The translations under genes were made by a program, and so were the position numbers. A stretch of DNA of 64,000 nucleotides from Erythrobacter sanguineus (GTDB lineage Bacteria; Pseudomonadota; Alphaproteobacteria; Sphingomonadales; Sphingomonadaceae): positions 1 through 64,000 of the forward strand of contig CAMCUB010000009.1 of assembly GCA_945878845.1 (NCBI GenBank). The letters run 5' to 3'. Below, piece by piece: positions 1 to 7,127 of the stretch (its first letter is position 1; every line of letters starts with the position of its first letter). The notes under the pieces are model-generated. The model saw only the letters and a list, made by a program, of their open reading frames with translations, was not told where the DNA came from and searched no databases.

Positions 1-1729
1 TGAGCGCGGGGTTGGCATAGAGCGGCCGGCCCGTGATCATCACCGCGACCACCGGAATGCCTTGCGCCTTGAGCTTCTTCATCGTCGCGAAGGGCCCGGT
101 GTGCTCGGGGTCGAGCAGCAAAGCCGCGCGGTCACCCTGAAACTCGGCATAGGGCGTCTCGCCGAACACCACCACTGCGGCATCGGGCTTGTCGGTGTAG
201 CTGCCATCGGGCGAGAGCTCCGCGCTGCCGCCACCGGCCTCGACCGCCTGCTTGAGCCCGCCCCAGACCGAGGTCGCGCCGGGGAAGTGGCCGTTGTTGA
301 GCCCCGTCCCCTGCCAACTCAGCGTCCAGCCGCCGGCCTGGCGCGCGATATCATCCGCGCCGTCGCCCGCGACCAGCAGGCGTCCGCCCGGCGCAATCGG
401 CAGAACGCCCTGGTTCTTGAGCAGCACCAGCGACTTCCTAACCGCCTCGCGCGCCACGGCACGGTGCTCGGGCGCACCGAGCAGGTCCCATTGGCCGGAG
501 TAGGGCCGGTCGGAAGGCTTGCCCGCCCCGAACAGCCCGAGTCGCGCCTTCACACGCAGAATCCGCGCCACGCCCTCGTCGATGCGGGCCATCGGGATCG
601 TGCCCGCCTTGGCGCGGGCAAGGAGGTCGTTGTAGATGGGCTTCCACGTGTCGGGCGCCATATACATGTCGACGCCTGCCATCAGCGCCTGCGGGCAGGC
701 CTCGTTGGTGCAGCCCGCGACCTGACCGTGGGCGTTCCAGTCCGAAACCACGAAGCCGCCGAAATCCATCTGCTCCTTGAGCACGCCGGTCACCAGCGAG
801 TGGTTGCCGGTCATCTTGACGCCCTGCCAGCTCGAGAAGCTGACCATTACGGTGGCAACGCCCTCGGCGATCGCGGGGCCATAGGGCTTGCCGTGAATGT
901 CGCGTAGCGCCGCTTCGCTGATTGAGCTGTCGCCCTGATCGACCCCGTTGTCGGTGCCGCCATCGGCAAGGAAGTGCTTGGTCGAAGCGATCACGTAAGG
1001 CCCGGCAAGCAGGTTGTCGCCGGTCGGCGGACCTTGCAGCCCGCGCACCATCGCGCCGACATAGGAGGCAACCAGATCGGGGTCGGAGGAATAGCCCTCG
1101 TAAGCGCGGCCCCAGCGGAAATCCTGCGGCACGGCAACCGTGGGCGCGAAGGTCCATTCCTGCCCCGTGACGCGGATTTCCTTGGCGGTGACTGCGCCGA
1201 TTTTCTCGATCAGCGCCGGATCGCGCATCGCGCCGAGGCCGATATTGTGCGGAAACAGCGTCGCGCCGATGATGTTCGAATGGCCGTGGACCGCGTCGGT
1301 GCCCCAGATCATCGGGATGCCGACCCCGCCGTCGGATGTGTCGACCGAGGCGAGGTAGAAGTCGTCGGCCGCTTTCAGCCAGTCCGGGGCAGGCGAAAGG
1401 TCATTGCCATTGGGGCCGGAATTGCCGCCGACCAGCAGCGAGCCGAGCTTGTATTTGCGGAAGTCCTCAGGGGTCACGCAGCACAGGTCCGCCTGCACCA
1501 ATTGCCCGACCTTCTCCTCGATGGTCATGCGCGCGATCAGGTCCGCGATCATCTTTTCGTGATCGGCGCGGGTGGGCACGGGGTAGGTGTAGGCTGGCCA
1601 CTGCTCGGGATGGGCAGTGCCCGGAGCCGGGGCAGGGGGCGTTTCCGCGATTGCCACGGTGGCAAGGCTCGCGGCAGCGAGCAGGCCTGCCGCAAGGCAA
1701 GCGCGTGTGGAGGCCCGGTGGCCCATCAT
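1..1729 (-). CDS. Secreted glycoside hydrolase family 3 beta-glucosidase, C-terminus beyond the window
   Basis: Exo-acting beta-glucosidase of family GH3, probably periplasmic or exported. About 576 residues are visible and the frame is still open at base 1, so the 3' end is missing. The N-terminus is a signal peptide (hydrophobic run AGLLAAASLATVAIA). It is followed by the GH3 domain, including IARMTIEEKVGQLVQ, the DAVHGHSN segment, ASTKHFLADGG and the nucleophile region GGFVVSDWN near residue 329. The start at 1729 (two Met codons in a row) follows a GGGAGAGGG ribosome site. Two LacI-type palindromes lie upstream, suggesting sugar-responsive repression. The family call is firm; the exact glucan substrate is unknown. 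Confidence 0.93.
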   Translation of the reverse strand, partial: MMGHRASTRACLAAGLLAAASLATVAIAETPPAPAPGTAHPEQWPAYTYPVPTRADHEKMIADLIARMTIEEKVGQLVQADLCCVTPEDFRKYKLGSLLVGGNSGPNGNDLSPAPDWLKAADDFYLASVDTSDGGVGIPMIWGTDAVHGHSNIIGATLFPHNIGLGAMRDPALIEKIGAVTAKEIRVTGQEWTFAPTVAVPQDFRWGRAYEGYSSDPDLVASYVGAMVRGLQGPPTGDNLLAGPYVIASTKHFLADGGTDNGVDQGDSSISEAALRDIHGKPYGPAIAEGVATVMVSFSSWQGVKMTGNHSLVTGVLKEQMDFGGFVVSDWNAHGQVAGCTNEACPQALMAGVDMYMAPDTWKPIYNDLLARAKAGTIPMARIDEGVARILRVKARLGLFGAGKPSDRPYSGQWDLLGAPEHRAVAREAVRKSLVLLKNQGVLPIAPGGRLLVAGDGADDIARQAGGWTLSWQGTGLNNGHFPGATSVWGGLKQAVEAGGGSAELSPDGSYTDKPDAAVVVFGETPYAEFQGDRAALLLDPEHTGPFATMKKLKAQGIPVVAVMITGRPLYANPAL

Positions 1730-1771
1730 GTCCCTCTCCCGCGGCGGCCATACCCGCCGTACCCAGCGTTT

Positions 1772-1785
1772 TGCTAACGCTAACA
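1772..1785. promoter_or_regulatory. LacI-family operator-like palindrome, proximal
   Basis: On the minus strand this reads TGTTAGCGTTAGCA, an imperfect palindrome around a central CG. It lies about 43 bases upstream of the GH3 start codon. It resembles LacI-type carbohydrate operators with a central GCG/CGC core. The regulator is not in the window. Confidence 0.45.
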
Positions 1786-1924
1786 TGAATGTTGTAAAAT
1801 CTGCGCGCGGAAGTCAATCCGATGGCGAAGGCGTGTGCGGCCTGCATCGACGCGTGAATTTCAATACACTGTATTATATGAATTTATAGCGGGAAAAATA
1901 CGAATACAGGTCGCGCGGATCACT

Positions 1925-1940
1925 ATGGTAGCGATACCAT
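1925..1940. promoter_or_regulatory. LacI-family operator-like palindrome, distal
   Basis: ATGGTA GCGA TACCAT is a perfect 6-base inverted repeat with a 4-base centre. It lies between the Nudix gene and the GH3 gene, about 195 bases upstream of the GH3 start. The shape matches LacI-family operators that control glycosidase and TonB-receptor loci in related bacteria. With the proximal site it could form a repression loop; that is inference. The rest of 1730-1979 is AT-richer promoter-like DNA without a gene. Confidence 0.45.
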
Positions 1941-1979
1941 TTATCCGATCAACGAATCGCAGGGCAGATTTTCCGCCGC

Positions 1980-2762
1980 CTATCCGCGCGCGACTGTCTC
2001 CAGCAGCTCGCCCGTTACCGGATAGCCCGCATCGGCGAGGATCGTCAGCCACGGCTTGCCGTCCTGCTCGACCACCTGCGGCATGATCGTGCGCACCGGG
2101 ATCGCCTCGGCCTGCGCACGGGCTTCGGCGAAGCTGGCGAACAGGGCGAGGCGTTCGAGATTGCGGCGGGTGGGGAAGATCAGTTTGATCTCGCCGCGCT
2201 CGGCCGCGTCGAGCGCGCCCTGCGCCGTGGTCCAGAACAGGTGGGTGTTTTCGGCGTGGTCGATCGATACGTCGACCGCCCCGGTGCCGAGGTCGGCGAG
2301 GTAGAAGCGCGTGTCATAGACCCGTGCGATCGCCTCGTTCTTGGGAAACCAGCGGGCAAAGGGCGTGATCTGAGCCAGGTCGAGCTGCCAGCCGAACGCC
2401 TCGAGCACCGGCGCGAGCGCGGCGCATTCGCTGAGCATTTTTCGCGCGGCGTCGGCGCTGGCGGCGTTGATCTCGCCCGACAGGCCGAGCGCAAGGCCGG
2501 TCTCCTCGAGCGTCTCGCGCACCGCGGCGATCTGGTGCGCGGCTTCATCGGGCGTGAGGCCGTGGGCGGCCGCGACCGCCTCGCCGAGCGCATAGTCGGC
2601 GGGATCGACCCGCCCGCCGGGAAACACCGCCATCCCGCCTGCAAAGGTCATGTTGCGCGAGCGCACAGTCATCAGCACCTCCGGAGCGCCGCTATCGGGC
2701 GCGTTGCGGAAGATGATGATGGTGGCGGCGGGAATGCCTTCTCGGGCGGATTCGGTGGTCAT
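1980..2762 (-). CDS. Nudix hydrolase, NUDT7/NUDT19-like
   Basis: Nudix-fold pyrophosphohydrolase of about 260 residues. The Nudix box is visible as REtlEEtG within AAVRETLEETGLAL, preceded by FPGGRVDPAD, the glycine-rich strand before the box. The length and the long C-terminal part (FPTRRNLERLA) resemble the NUDT7/NUDT19 group that cleaves coenzyme A or its esters; the substrate cannot be confirmed here. An upstream in-frame Met at 2834 exists, but the start at MTTESAREG (2762) is preferred because homology-like sequence begins just after it. It is transcribed away from the putative small RNA promoter. Confidence 0.85.
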   Translation of the reverse strand: MTTESAREGIPAATIIIFRNAPDSGAPEVLMTVRSRNMTFAGGMAVFPGGRVDPADYALGEAVAAAHGLTPDEAAHQIAAVRETLEETGLALGLSGEINAASADAARKMLSECAALAPVLEAFGWQLDLAQITPFARWFPKNEAIARVYDTRFYLADLGTGAVDVSIDHAENTHLFWTTAQGALDAAERGEIKLIFPTRRNLERLALFASFAEARAQAEAIPVRTIMPQVVEQDGKPWLTILADAGYPVTGELLETVARG

Positions 2763-2895
2763 CACGGCAAAGGATGGCCGCAAGGCGCGTCCTTGCCAAG
2801 ACCCAAGGCCAATTGCTGCCGCAGCGCAATGCACAGCCGGGGGGAGGGGTGTCGGGGCGCTTTACAACTCGCGGTTAAGGATGTGACAGCGCTTT

Positions 2896-2946
2896 CGAAA
2901 AAACGGTGGATTTCCGTGCATTTTTGAGTTTGGCACGGGGTGTGCA
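2896..2946 (+). promoter_or_regulatory. Sigma-54-type promoter with upstream PspF-like motif
   Basis: TGGCACGGGGTGTGCA at 2931-2946 has the GG-N10-GC spacing of a sigma-54 (-24/-12) promoter, with GG at 2932-2933 and GC at 2944-2945. Just upstream, GGATTTCCG at 2908-2916 sits within a GAAAAAACGGTGG context. The same motif, with the same 14-base distance between TTCCG and TGGCAC, precedes the psp operon and the twin-peptide genes. Expected transcription start is about 2957. Confidence 0.72.
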
Positions 2947-2956
2947 TTGAATGGTG

Positions 2957-3062
2957 CGGTCCCAATGGTCTTCGACGAGAGGTGCGACCCTTCCTGGTCT
3001 CCGGGTTGCGCCTCCCCGAAAATGAAAGAGCGCTCCGCACTGGTCCTGCGGAGCGCTTTTTT
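2957..3062 (+). ncRNA. Candidate sigma-54-dependent small RNA
   Basis: About 106 nt between a sigma-54 promoter and a strong intrinsic terminator, with no convincing reading frame. The transcript contains a 12-bp stem (2979-2990 with 3003-3014) that holds only because of two G-U pairs. Its loop at 2991-3002 is pyrimidine-rich (TTCCTGGTCTCC) and could pair with ribosome-binding sites. The second hairpin is the terminator. G-U pairs support structure in the plus-strand RNA rather than in the complement. Expression and targets are unknown. A role in membrane stress is inferred from the promoter shared with psp. Confidence 0.6.
3029..3062 (+). terminator. Rho-independent terminator of the candidate small RNA
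   Basis: A perfect 11-bp stem, AGCGCTCCGCA (3029-3039) with TGCGGAGCGCT (3047-3057), has a 7-base loop and runs directly into six T residues on the plus strand. Confidence 0.85.
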
Positions 3063-3305
3063 GTTGCGCCTCAGGCGCCGGCGCGGGCCGTCCGGCCCGC
3101 TTGGCTTTCCTTCGGGGGCCCGGCCCCTGCGGCCCCCCCTTCGGGCGCGCGTTCGCGCTTGCGGCCCTTTGGGCCGTTTCACCGCGTTCGAGATTGCTAG
3201 CGCTGGTTTCGGTCGCGCTAGCGACCGCAAGGCCGAACGGCCGCCCGCAGCGGGCGCAGCTTGCTGCGCGTCTAGCGAGGACCGCACCCGCGGAGGCGGG
3301 TGCGG
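3063..3305. repeat. Array of nested GC-rich inverted repeats between the small RNA and grxD
   Basis: This 240-base stretch has no supported gene and is made of consecutive hairpins. They include GCGGGCC/GGCCCGC (3083-3100), GCTAGCGC/GCGCTAGC (3196-3222), GCGCAGC/GCTGCGC (3254-3269) and a 10-bp stem, CCGCACCCGC/GCGGGTGCGG (3282-3305). The last lies just after the grxD stop on the minus strand but has no T tract there. The array may insulate the two transcription units. The open frames across it are composition artefacts. Confidence 0.55.
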
Positions 3306-3320
3306 AAAACCAAAATCAAA

Positions 3321-3647
3321 TCAGGCAGTCTTCACGCCGCTTTCATCCAGCAGCGCCTTCAGCTCGCCCGCCTCGAACATCTCCATCATGATGTCGCTGC
3401 CGCCCACGAACTCGCCCTTCACGTAGAGCTGCGGGATCGTCGGCCAGTCGGAGAAGCTCTTGATGCCCTGACGGATTTCCATGTCCTGCAGCACGTCGAC
3501 GCTCTCGTATGCGACTCCGCAATGCTCGAGGATCGCGATCGCGCGGCTGGAAAAGCCGCATTGCGGGAAGAGCGGCGTGCCCTTCATGAACAGCACCACG
3601 TCGTTGCTGGTGACGAGATCGGAAATGCGCGCGTTGACGTCGGACAT
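3321..3647 (-). CDS. grxD: Monothiol glutaredoxin Grx4 family
   Basis: Monothiol glutaredoxin of 108 residues that binds and delivers [2Fe-2S] clusters, usually with a BolA partner. The active-site CGFS motif ([14 protein letters not shown]), WPTIPQLY with its cis-proline, and the GGSDI glutathione-binding segment are all present. Length is normal for the single-domain class. It follows bolA and the DUF1476 gene on the same strand with short gaps, so the three probably form one transcript. The Grx4-BolA neighbourhood supports an iron-sulfur/iron-sensing role. Confidence 0.95.
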   Translation of the reverse strand: MSDVNARISDLVTSNDVVLFMKGTPLFPQCGFSSRAIAILEHCGVAYESVDVLQDMEIRQGIKSFSDWPTIPQLYVKGEFVGGSDIMMEMFEAGELKALLDESGVKTA

Positions 3648-3686
3648 GGGGTGTGCGGCCTTGGCAGGTGTTGCGTTGAATGACGG

Positions 3687-3920
3687 TTACTTGGGAACCA
3701 CGGTCGTGACTTGCAAGGCATGCAGCACACCGCCCATCCGGCCGCCAAGCGCGGCATAGACCAGCTTGTGCTGCGCCACGCGGCTCAGCCCTGCGAATTG
3801 CGGGGCGGTGACGGTCGCCGCCCAGTGGTCATCGTCGCCCGCAAGGTCTTTGAGCTCGACCTCGGCCCCGGGCAGGGCGGTCAGAATCGCGTCCTCGATC
3901 TCGCGTGCGCTCATCGGCAT
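3687..3920 (-). CDS. BolA family protein
   Basis: Small BolA-fold protein of 77 residues, or 75 if translation starts at the second Met. It carries the family signature around LSRVAQHKLVYAALGGRMGGVLHAL, including the conserved His of the helix-turn-helix-like region that helps hold a cluster with a monothiol glutaredoxin. It sits directly upstream of grxD and 4 bases after the DUF1476 stop. The BolA versus IbaG/YrbA subgroup cannot be fixed by eye. Function is inferred as a partner of Grx4 in iron-sulfur metabolism. Confidence 0.88.
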   Translation of the reverse strand: MPMSAREIEDAILTALPGAEVELKDLAGDDDHWAATVTAPQFAGLSRVAQHKLVYAALGGRMGGVLHALQVTTVVPK

Positions 3921-3924
3921 GGCG

Positions 3925-4248
3925 TCAGACCCCGCCGAGCAACTGCCGGCGCGACTCTATGGTCATTTCCTCGAGCTTGGCGCGGATGTCGGCCTCGGTA
4001 ACGTCGGCTTGCGCGGCGGTGAGATCGCCGAGCAGCTTGCGCACCACGTCCTCGTCACCGGATTCCTCGAAATCGGCCTGCACCACCGCCTTGCGATAGG
4101 CATCGGTCTCTTCGGGGGTGAGCTTCATCAGGCCGGCTGCCCATTCGCCGAGCAGCTTGTTGCGCCGCGCGGCGATGCGGAAGGCGGTCTCGCCCTCAAG
4201 CGCGAAATGGGCTTCCTCGGCGCGCTCGCGATCCTTGAAATCGGTCAT
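3925..4248 (-). CDS. DUF1476 protein, alphaproteobacterial F1-ATPase inhibitor (zeta) family
   Basis: A 107-residue, helix-rich soluble protein matching the DUF1476 family. A member of this family in Paracoccus is the zeta subunit that inhibits the F1-ATPase. The start MTDFKDRERAEEAHFA gives the short charged N-terminal helix expected for the inhibitory region; GGAGGG lies 11 bases upstream. In-frame upstream codons to 4302 are ignored because they lack a ribosome site. It heads the likely DUF1476-bolA-grxD unit. Whether this copy inhibits the enzyme is inference from the family. Confidence 0.85.
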   Translation of the reverse strand: MTDFKDRERAEEAHFALEGETAFRIAARRNKLLGEWAAGLMKLTPEETDAYRKAVVQADFEESGDEDVVRKLLGDLTAAQADVTEADIRAKLEEMTIESRRQLLGGV

Positions 4249-4344
4249 GTGATGTGTGTCCCTCCGGATAGGATCCGGGGCCAGCGATAGAGGCGGGCGC
4301 ACGCCGCTTCAAGCGGGAAGCCGCGTGCGCCGCACAATCGCGGC

Positions 4345-5343
4345 CTAATCCATTGTCACCACAAGCTTGCCGACCGCCTCGCGCGCTTCGAGCTTGGCGA
4401 TGGCATCGCCGGCGCGAGCAAGGGGGAAGGTTTCGGAGACCAGCGGGTCGATCTTGCCGGCCTTCATCAGGTCGAACAATTCCATGACCTGCGCGTGGAA
4501 GCCCTTGGGATCGCGCGCGGTGAAGGCGCCCCAGAACACGCCGCAGATGTCGCAGCTTTTGAGCAGGGTGAGATTGAGCGGCATCTTGGCGATCCCGGCC
4601 GGGAAGCCGACCACCAGGAAGCGGCCTTCCCAGGCGATGGCGCGCAGGGCGGGCTCGGAATATTGTCCGCCGACGATGTCATAGACGATGTTCGCGCCCT
4701 CGGGCCCGCAGGCCTTCTTGAAGGCCTCGGCGAGCGCCTTGGACGCGTCCTTGTCCATCGCTTCGCGCGGGTAGATCACCACTTCGTCGGCCCCGGCCTT
4801 GCGGGCGACTTCGCCCTTGGCTTCTGACGAGACGGCAGCGACGACGCGCGCGCCGAACGCCTTGGCGAGTTCCACGGCGGAGAGCCCGACGCCGCCCGCC
4901 GCGCCGAGGATCAGCACGGTGTCGCCCGCCTTGATATGCCCGCGGTCCTTGAGGCCGTGAATGGTGGTGCCATAGGTCATCAGCAGCGAAGCGGCCTTTT
5001 CGAAGGGCACGCCATCGGGCACCTTGAACATCCGGCCCGCGGGCACGACGACCTTCTCGACCAGACCGCCATTGCCGATCCCGGCGAGCACCCGGTCACC
5101 GACCGCAAAGCCCTCGACACCTTCGCCGAGCGCTTCGATCACGCCGCTGATCTCGCCGCCGGGCGAGAAGGGGCGCTGCGGTTTGAACTGGTACATGTCG
5201 CGGATGATGAGACCGTCGGGATAGTTGATCGCGCAGGCCTTGACCGCGACGAGCACCTCGCCCTTGCCGGGGACGGGGGTATCGACCTCGTCCAAGGTCA
5301 GCGTTTCCGGCCCGCCGGTCTGGTGGGTGCGAATGGCTTTCAT
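4345..5343 (-). CDS. NADPH:quinone oxidoreductase, zinc-free MDR family
   Basis: Medium-chain dehydrogenase/reductase of 332 residues in the quinone oxidoreductase branch. Residues ~8-110 form the GroES-like domain (INYPDGLIIRDMYQ, PFSPGGEISG). The Rossmann fold carries the nucleotide motif GAAGGVGLSAVELA. No structural-zinc cysteine cluster is seen, which fits the zinc-free quinone reductase or acyl-CoA reductase-like group. It lies 27 bases after leuD on the same strand and may be co-transcribed with the leu genes. The physiological electron acceptor is not determined. Confidence 0.9.
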   Translation of the reverse strand: MKAIRTHQTGGPETLTLDEVDTPVPGKGEVLVAVKACAINYPDGLIIRDMYQFKPQRPFSPGGEISGVIEALGEGVEGFAVGDRVLAGIGNGGLVEKVVVPAGRMFKVPDGVPFEKAASLLMTYGTTIHGLKDRGHIKAGDTVLILGAAGGVGLSAVELAKAFGARVVAAVSSEAKGEVARKAGADEVVIYPREAMDKDASKALAEAFKKACGPEGANIVYDIVGGQYSEPALRAIAWEGRFLVVGFPAGIAKMPLNLTLLKSCDICGVFWGAFTARDPKGFHAQVMELFDLMKAGKIDPLVSETFPLARAGDAIAKLEAREAVGKLVVTMD

Positions 5344-5370
5344 GATGTCCTCTCCCTGTTCTTTGAATCT

Positions 5371-5973
5371 TTAGGCGGCGGCAGTGCCGCGCATCAGCCA
5401 CGGCTGGGCGGCGGTGCGCCCTGCTTCGAACCCGCCGATCGCCTCGCCGCGCGCCATGGTCAGCCCCACTTCGTCGAGGCCGTTCAAGAGGCAGTGCTTG
5501 CGGAACGGATCGATCTCGAAGGTGAACCGGTCCTGATAGGGGGTGGTGACGGTCTGCGCCTCGAGATCGACGGCGATTGCGAGCCCCTCACGCGCCACTT
5601 CCAGCAGCCGGTCGACCGCCTCCTGCGGCAGCACCACGGGCAGGATGCCGTTCTTCACCGCGTTGCCCGAATGGATGTCGGAAAAGCTCGGCGCGATGAC
5701 CACGCGGATGCCGAGGTCGAGCATCGCCCAGGCCGCGTGCTCGCGGCTCGATCCGCACCCGTAGTTGTCGCCCGCGATCAGGATCGGCGCGCCCTTGTAG
5801 GCGGGATCGTCGAAGACATTGCCGGGTTCGGCGCGCAAGCTCTCGAACGCGCCCGCGCCCAGCCCCTCGCGGCTGACGGTCTTCAGCCACTTGGCGGAGA
5901 TGATGATGTCGGTGTCGACATTCTTGAGGCCGAGCGGAATGGCGCGGCCTTCGACGCTGGTGAGCGGCTGCAT
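5371..5973 (-). CDS. leuD: 3-isopropylmalate dehydratase small subunit
   Basis: Small subunit of isopropylmalate isomerase in leucine biosynthesis, about 200 residues. Diagnostic segments are [16 protein letters not shown] near the N-terminus, [16 protein letters not shown], and the C-terminal [13 protein letters not shown]. The start MQPLTSVEG is chosen because it begins the family fold; an upstream in-frame Met at 6117 lies inside the neighbouring small gene. It is separated from its partner leuC by two genes on the same strand, an uncommon arrangement. Confidence 0.96.
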   Translation of the reverse strand: MQPLTSVEGRAIPLGLKNVDTDIIISAKWLKTVSREGLGAGAFESLRAEPGNVFDDPAYKGAPILIAGDNYGCGSSREHAAWAMLDLGIRVVIAPSFSDIHSGNAVKNGILPVVLPQEAVDRLLEVAREGLAIAVDLEAQTVTTPYQDRFTFEIDPFRKHCLLNGLDEVGLTMARGEAIGGFEAGRTAAQPWLMRGTAAA

Positions 5974-5983
5974 TGTGGTCCTA

Positions 5984-6172
5984 TCAGTCAGTCTGGGGCG
6001 GCTCGCCCGAGGGGATCGGGCCGGGCTGGGTCGGCTCGTTCGGCTTCTTCTTGCGCTTGCCCGCATAGAGCAGCGCTGCGGCCACGGCCGCCGATCCGAT
6101 GGCACCCGCAGCGGCAATCGCGGCGTTGCGGGCGGTGTTCGATTTCTTGGGGGTTTCGTCAGTCATGGACAT
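5984..6172 (-). CDS. Small single-pass membrane protein, function unknown
   Basis: A 62-residue protein with a polar N-terminus ([12 protein letters not shown]), an Ala-rich membrane span ([20 protein letters not shown]), a positive stop-transfer run GKRKKKP and a Pro-rich tail. It lies 10 bases before the leuD start in the same direction. Two Met starts are possible (6172 or 6166). No family is recognised. Co-transcription with leuC and leuD is likely from spacing; a link to leucine synthesis is not implied. Confidence 0.6.
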   Translation of the reverse strand: MSMTDETPKKSNTARNAAIAAAGAIGSAAVAAALLYAGKRKKKPNEPTQPGPIPSGEPPQTD

Positions 6173-6276
6173 TCCATGCGCCTCGCGGCGGCGGGTTTCA
6201 AGGGGTTGAGGTCACGGCCTTGCCGGGGCGGCGGCGAAATGCCCGCCGCGGGCGTCCGGCGCTGCCAGCCCGCAAG

Positions 6277-7119
6277 TCACTGCGCCCACTGGCCGAAGGG
6301 CGGCAGCTTGCCGATGTCGCGCGCGTCATGCTGGACGATCACCGTCGCGCCCTCGACCCCTGCGATCTTCTTGAACCGGTCAAGCGAGGCGAGGGTGTCG
6401 GCCCGGTCCGTATTGAAACGCGGCACGCCGTCGCTGTCATAGTTCTCGCGGAAATGCGCAAGGTCTCCGGTCAGCAGCAGAGTGCGCCCCCCGGACAGCC
6501 GAACCAGCAGCCCGTGGTGGCCCGGCGTATGGCCCGGCAGGTCGAGCATCACCACCCGGCCATCGCCGAAAACGTCCTTGTCGCCGCTGACCGCCTCGAC
6601 TTTGCCCGGCCCGCTCACCCAGTGTGCCAGTGGGCGCGCGTCGGTGCCGGGCGCTCCGGCCTTGAGCGCTTCGAAATCGCCCTTGCCGATCAGCAAAGTC
6701 GCCTGCGGGAAGCTCGCCGCCTGCCCGCTGTGATCGAAGTGGTAATGGCTGATCCCGACGCGCCCGATCTTTTCGGGCCCAATGCCGAGCTCGGCGAGCT
6801 GTTCGACCAGCGTCTTGTCGAGTGTGAAGTCGAAACCGGCGTTGCGATCGAGCGGCTTGCCCTTGGCGCTGGCGTCGATGCCGGTGTCCCAGAGGAGATA
6901 GTCCTCACCGTGGCGGATCAGGTAACAGCTGCCGGTCAGCGGCTTGGCGAGGCCCTTCATCGATCCGGTGTCGGAAAACCCGTCGAGATCATTGGCGACG
7001 AATGTGCCGCAATCGAGCCGCATGATCGCGAGCGGCGCGGCAGGCGCAGGCGGGGCGCTCTGGCCGGTGAGTGTGGTAGCGGCGAGCGCCGCCAGAATGA
7101 TCCGTGCGATGGGTTTCAT
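6277..7119 (-). CDS. Secreted metallo-beta-lactamase-fold hydrolase, AHL-lactonase-like
   Basis: A 280-residue zinc hydrolase with a signal peptide (MKPIARIILAALAATTLTG). The metal motif is ISHYHFDHSGQ (HxHxDH), with later ligands in LPGHTPGHHG, TGDLAHF and the C-terminal VQHD. The TLLIGKGDFEAL segment and layout resemble N-acyl-homoserine lactonases of the AttM/AiiA-type group, though other lactone or ester substrates are possible. It starts at 7119, 9 bases after the leuC stop, and is therefore probably in the leuC transcript. An export signal makes a quorum-quenching or detoxifying periplasmic role plausible but unproven. Confidence 0.85.
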   Translation of the reverse strand: MKPIARIILAALAATTLTGQSAPPAPAAPLAIMRLDCGTFVANDLDGFSDTGSMKGLAKPLTGSCYLIRHGEDYLLWDTGIDASAKGKPLDRNAGFDFTLDKTLVEQLAELGIGPEKIGRVGISHYHFDHSGQAASFPQATLLIGKGDFEALKAGAPGTDARPLAHWVSGPGKVEAVSGDKDVFGDGRVVMLDLPGHTPGHHGLLVRLSGGRTLLLTGDLAHFRENYDSDGVPRFNTDRADTLASLDRFKKIAGVEGATVIVQHDARDIGKLPPFGQWAQ

Positions 7120-7127
7120 GCCGCGTT

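Noticed and set aside
2947-3426. A 159-codon plus-strand frame through the small RNA, hairpins and grxD
   Set aside because: It reads through a strong terminator and into the antisense of grxD, with arginine/proline-rich random translation.
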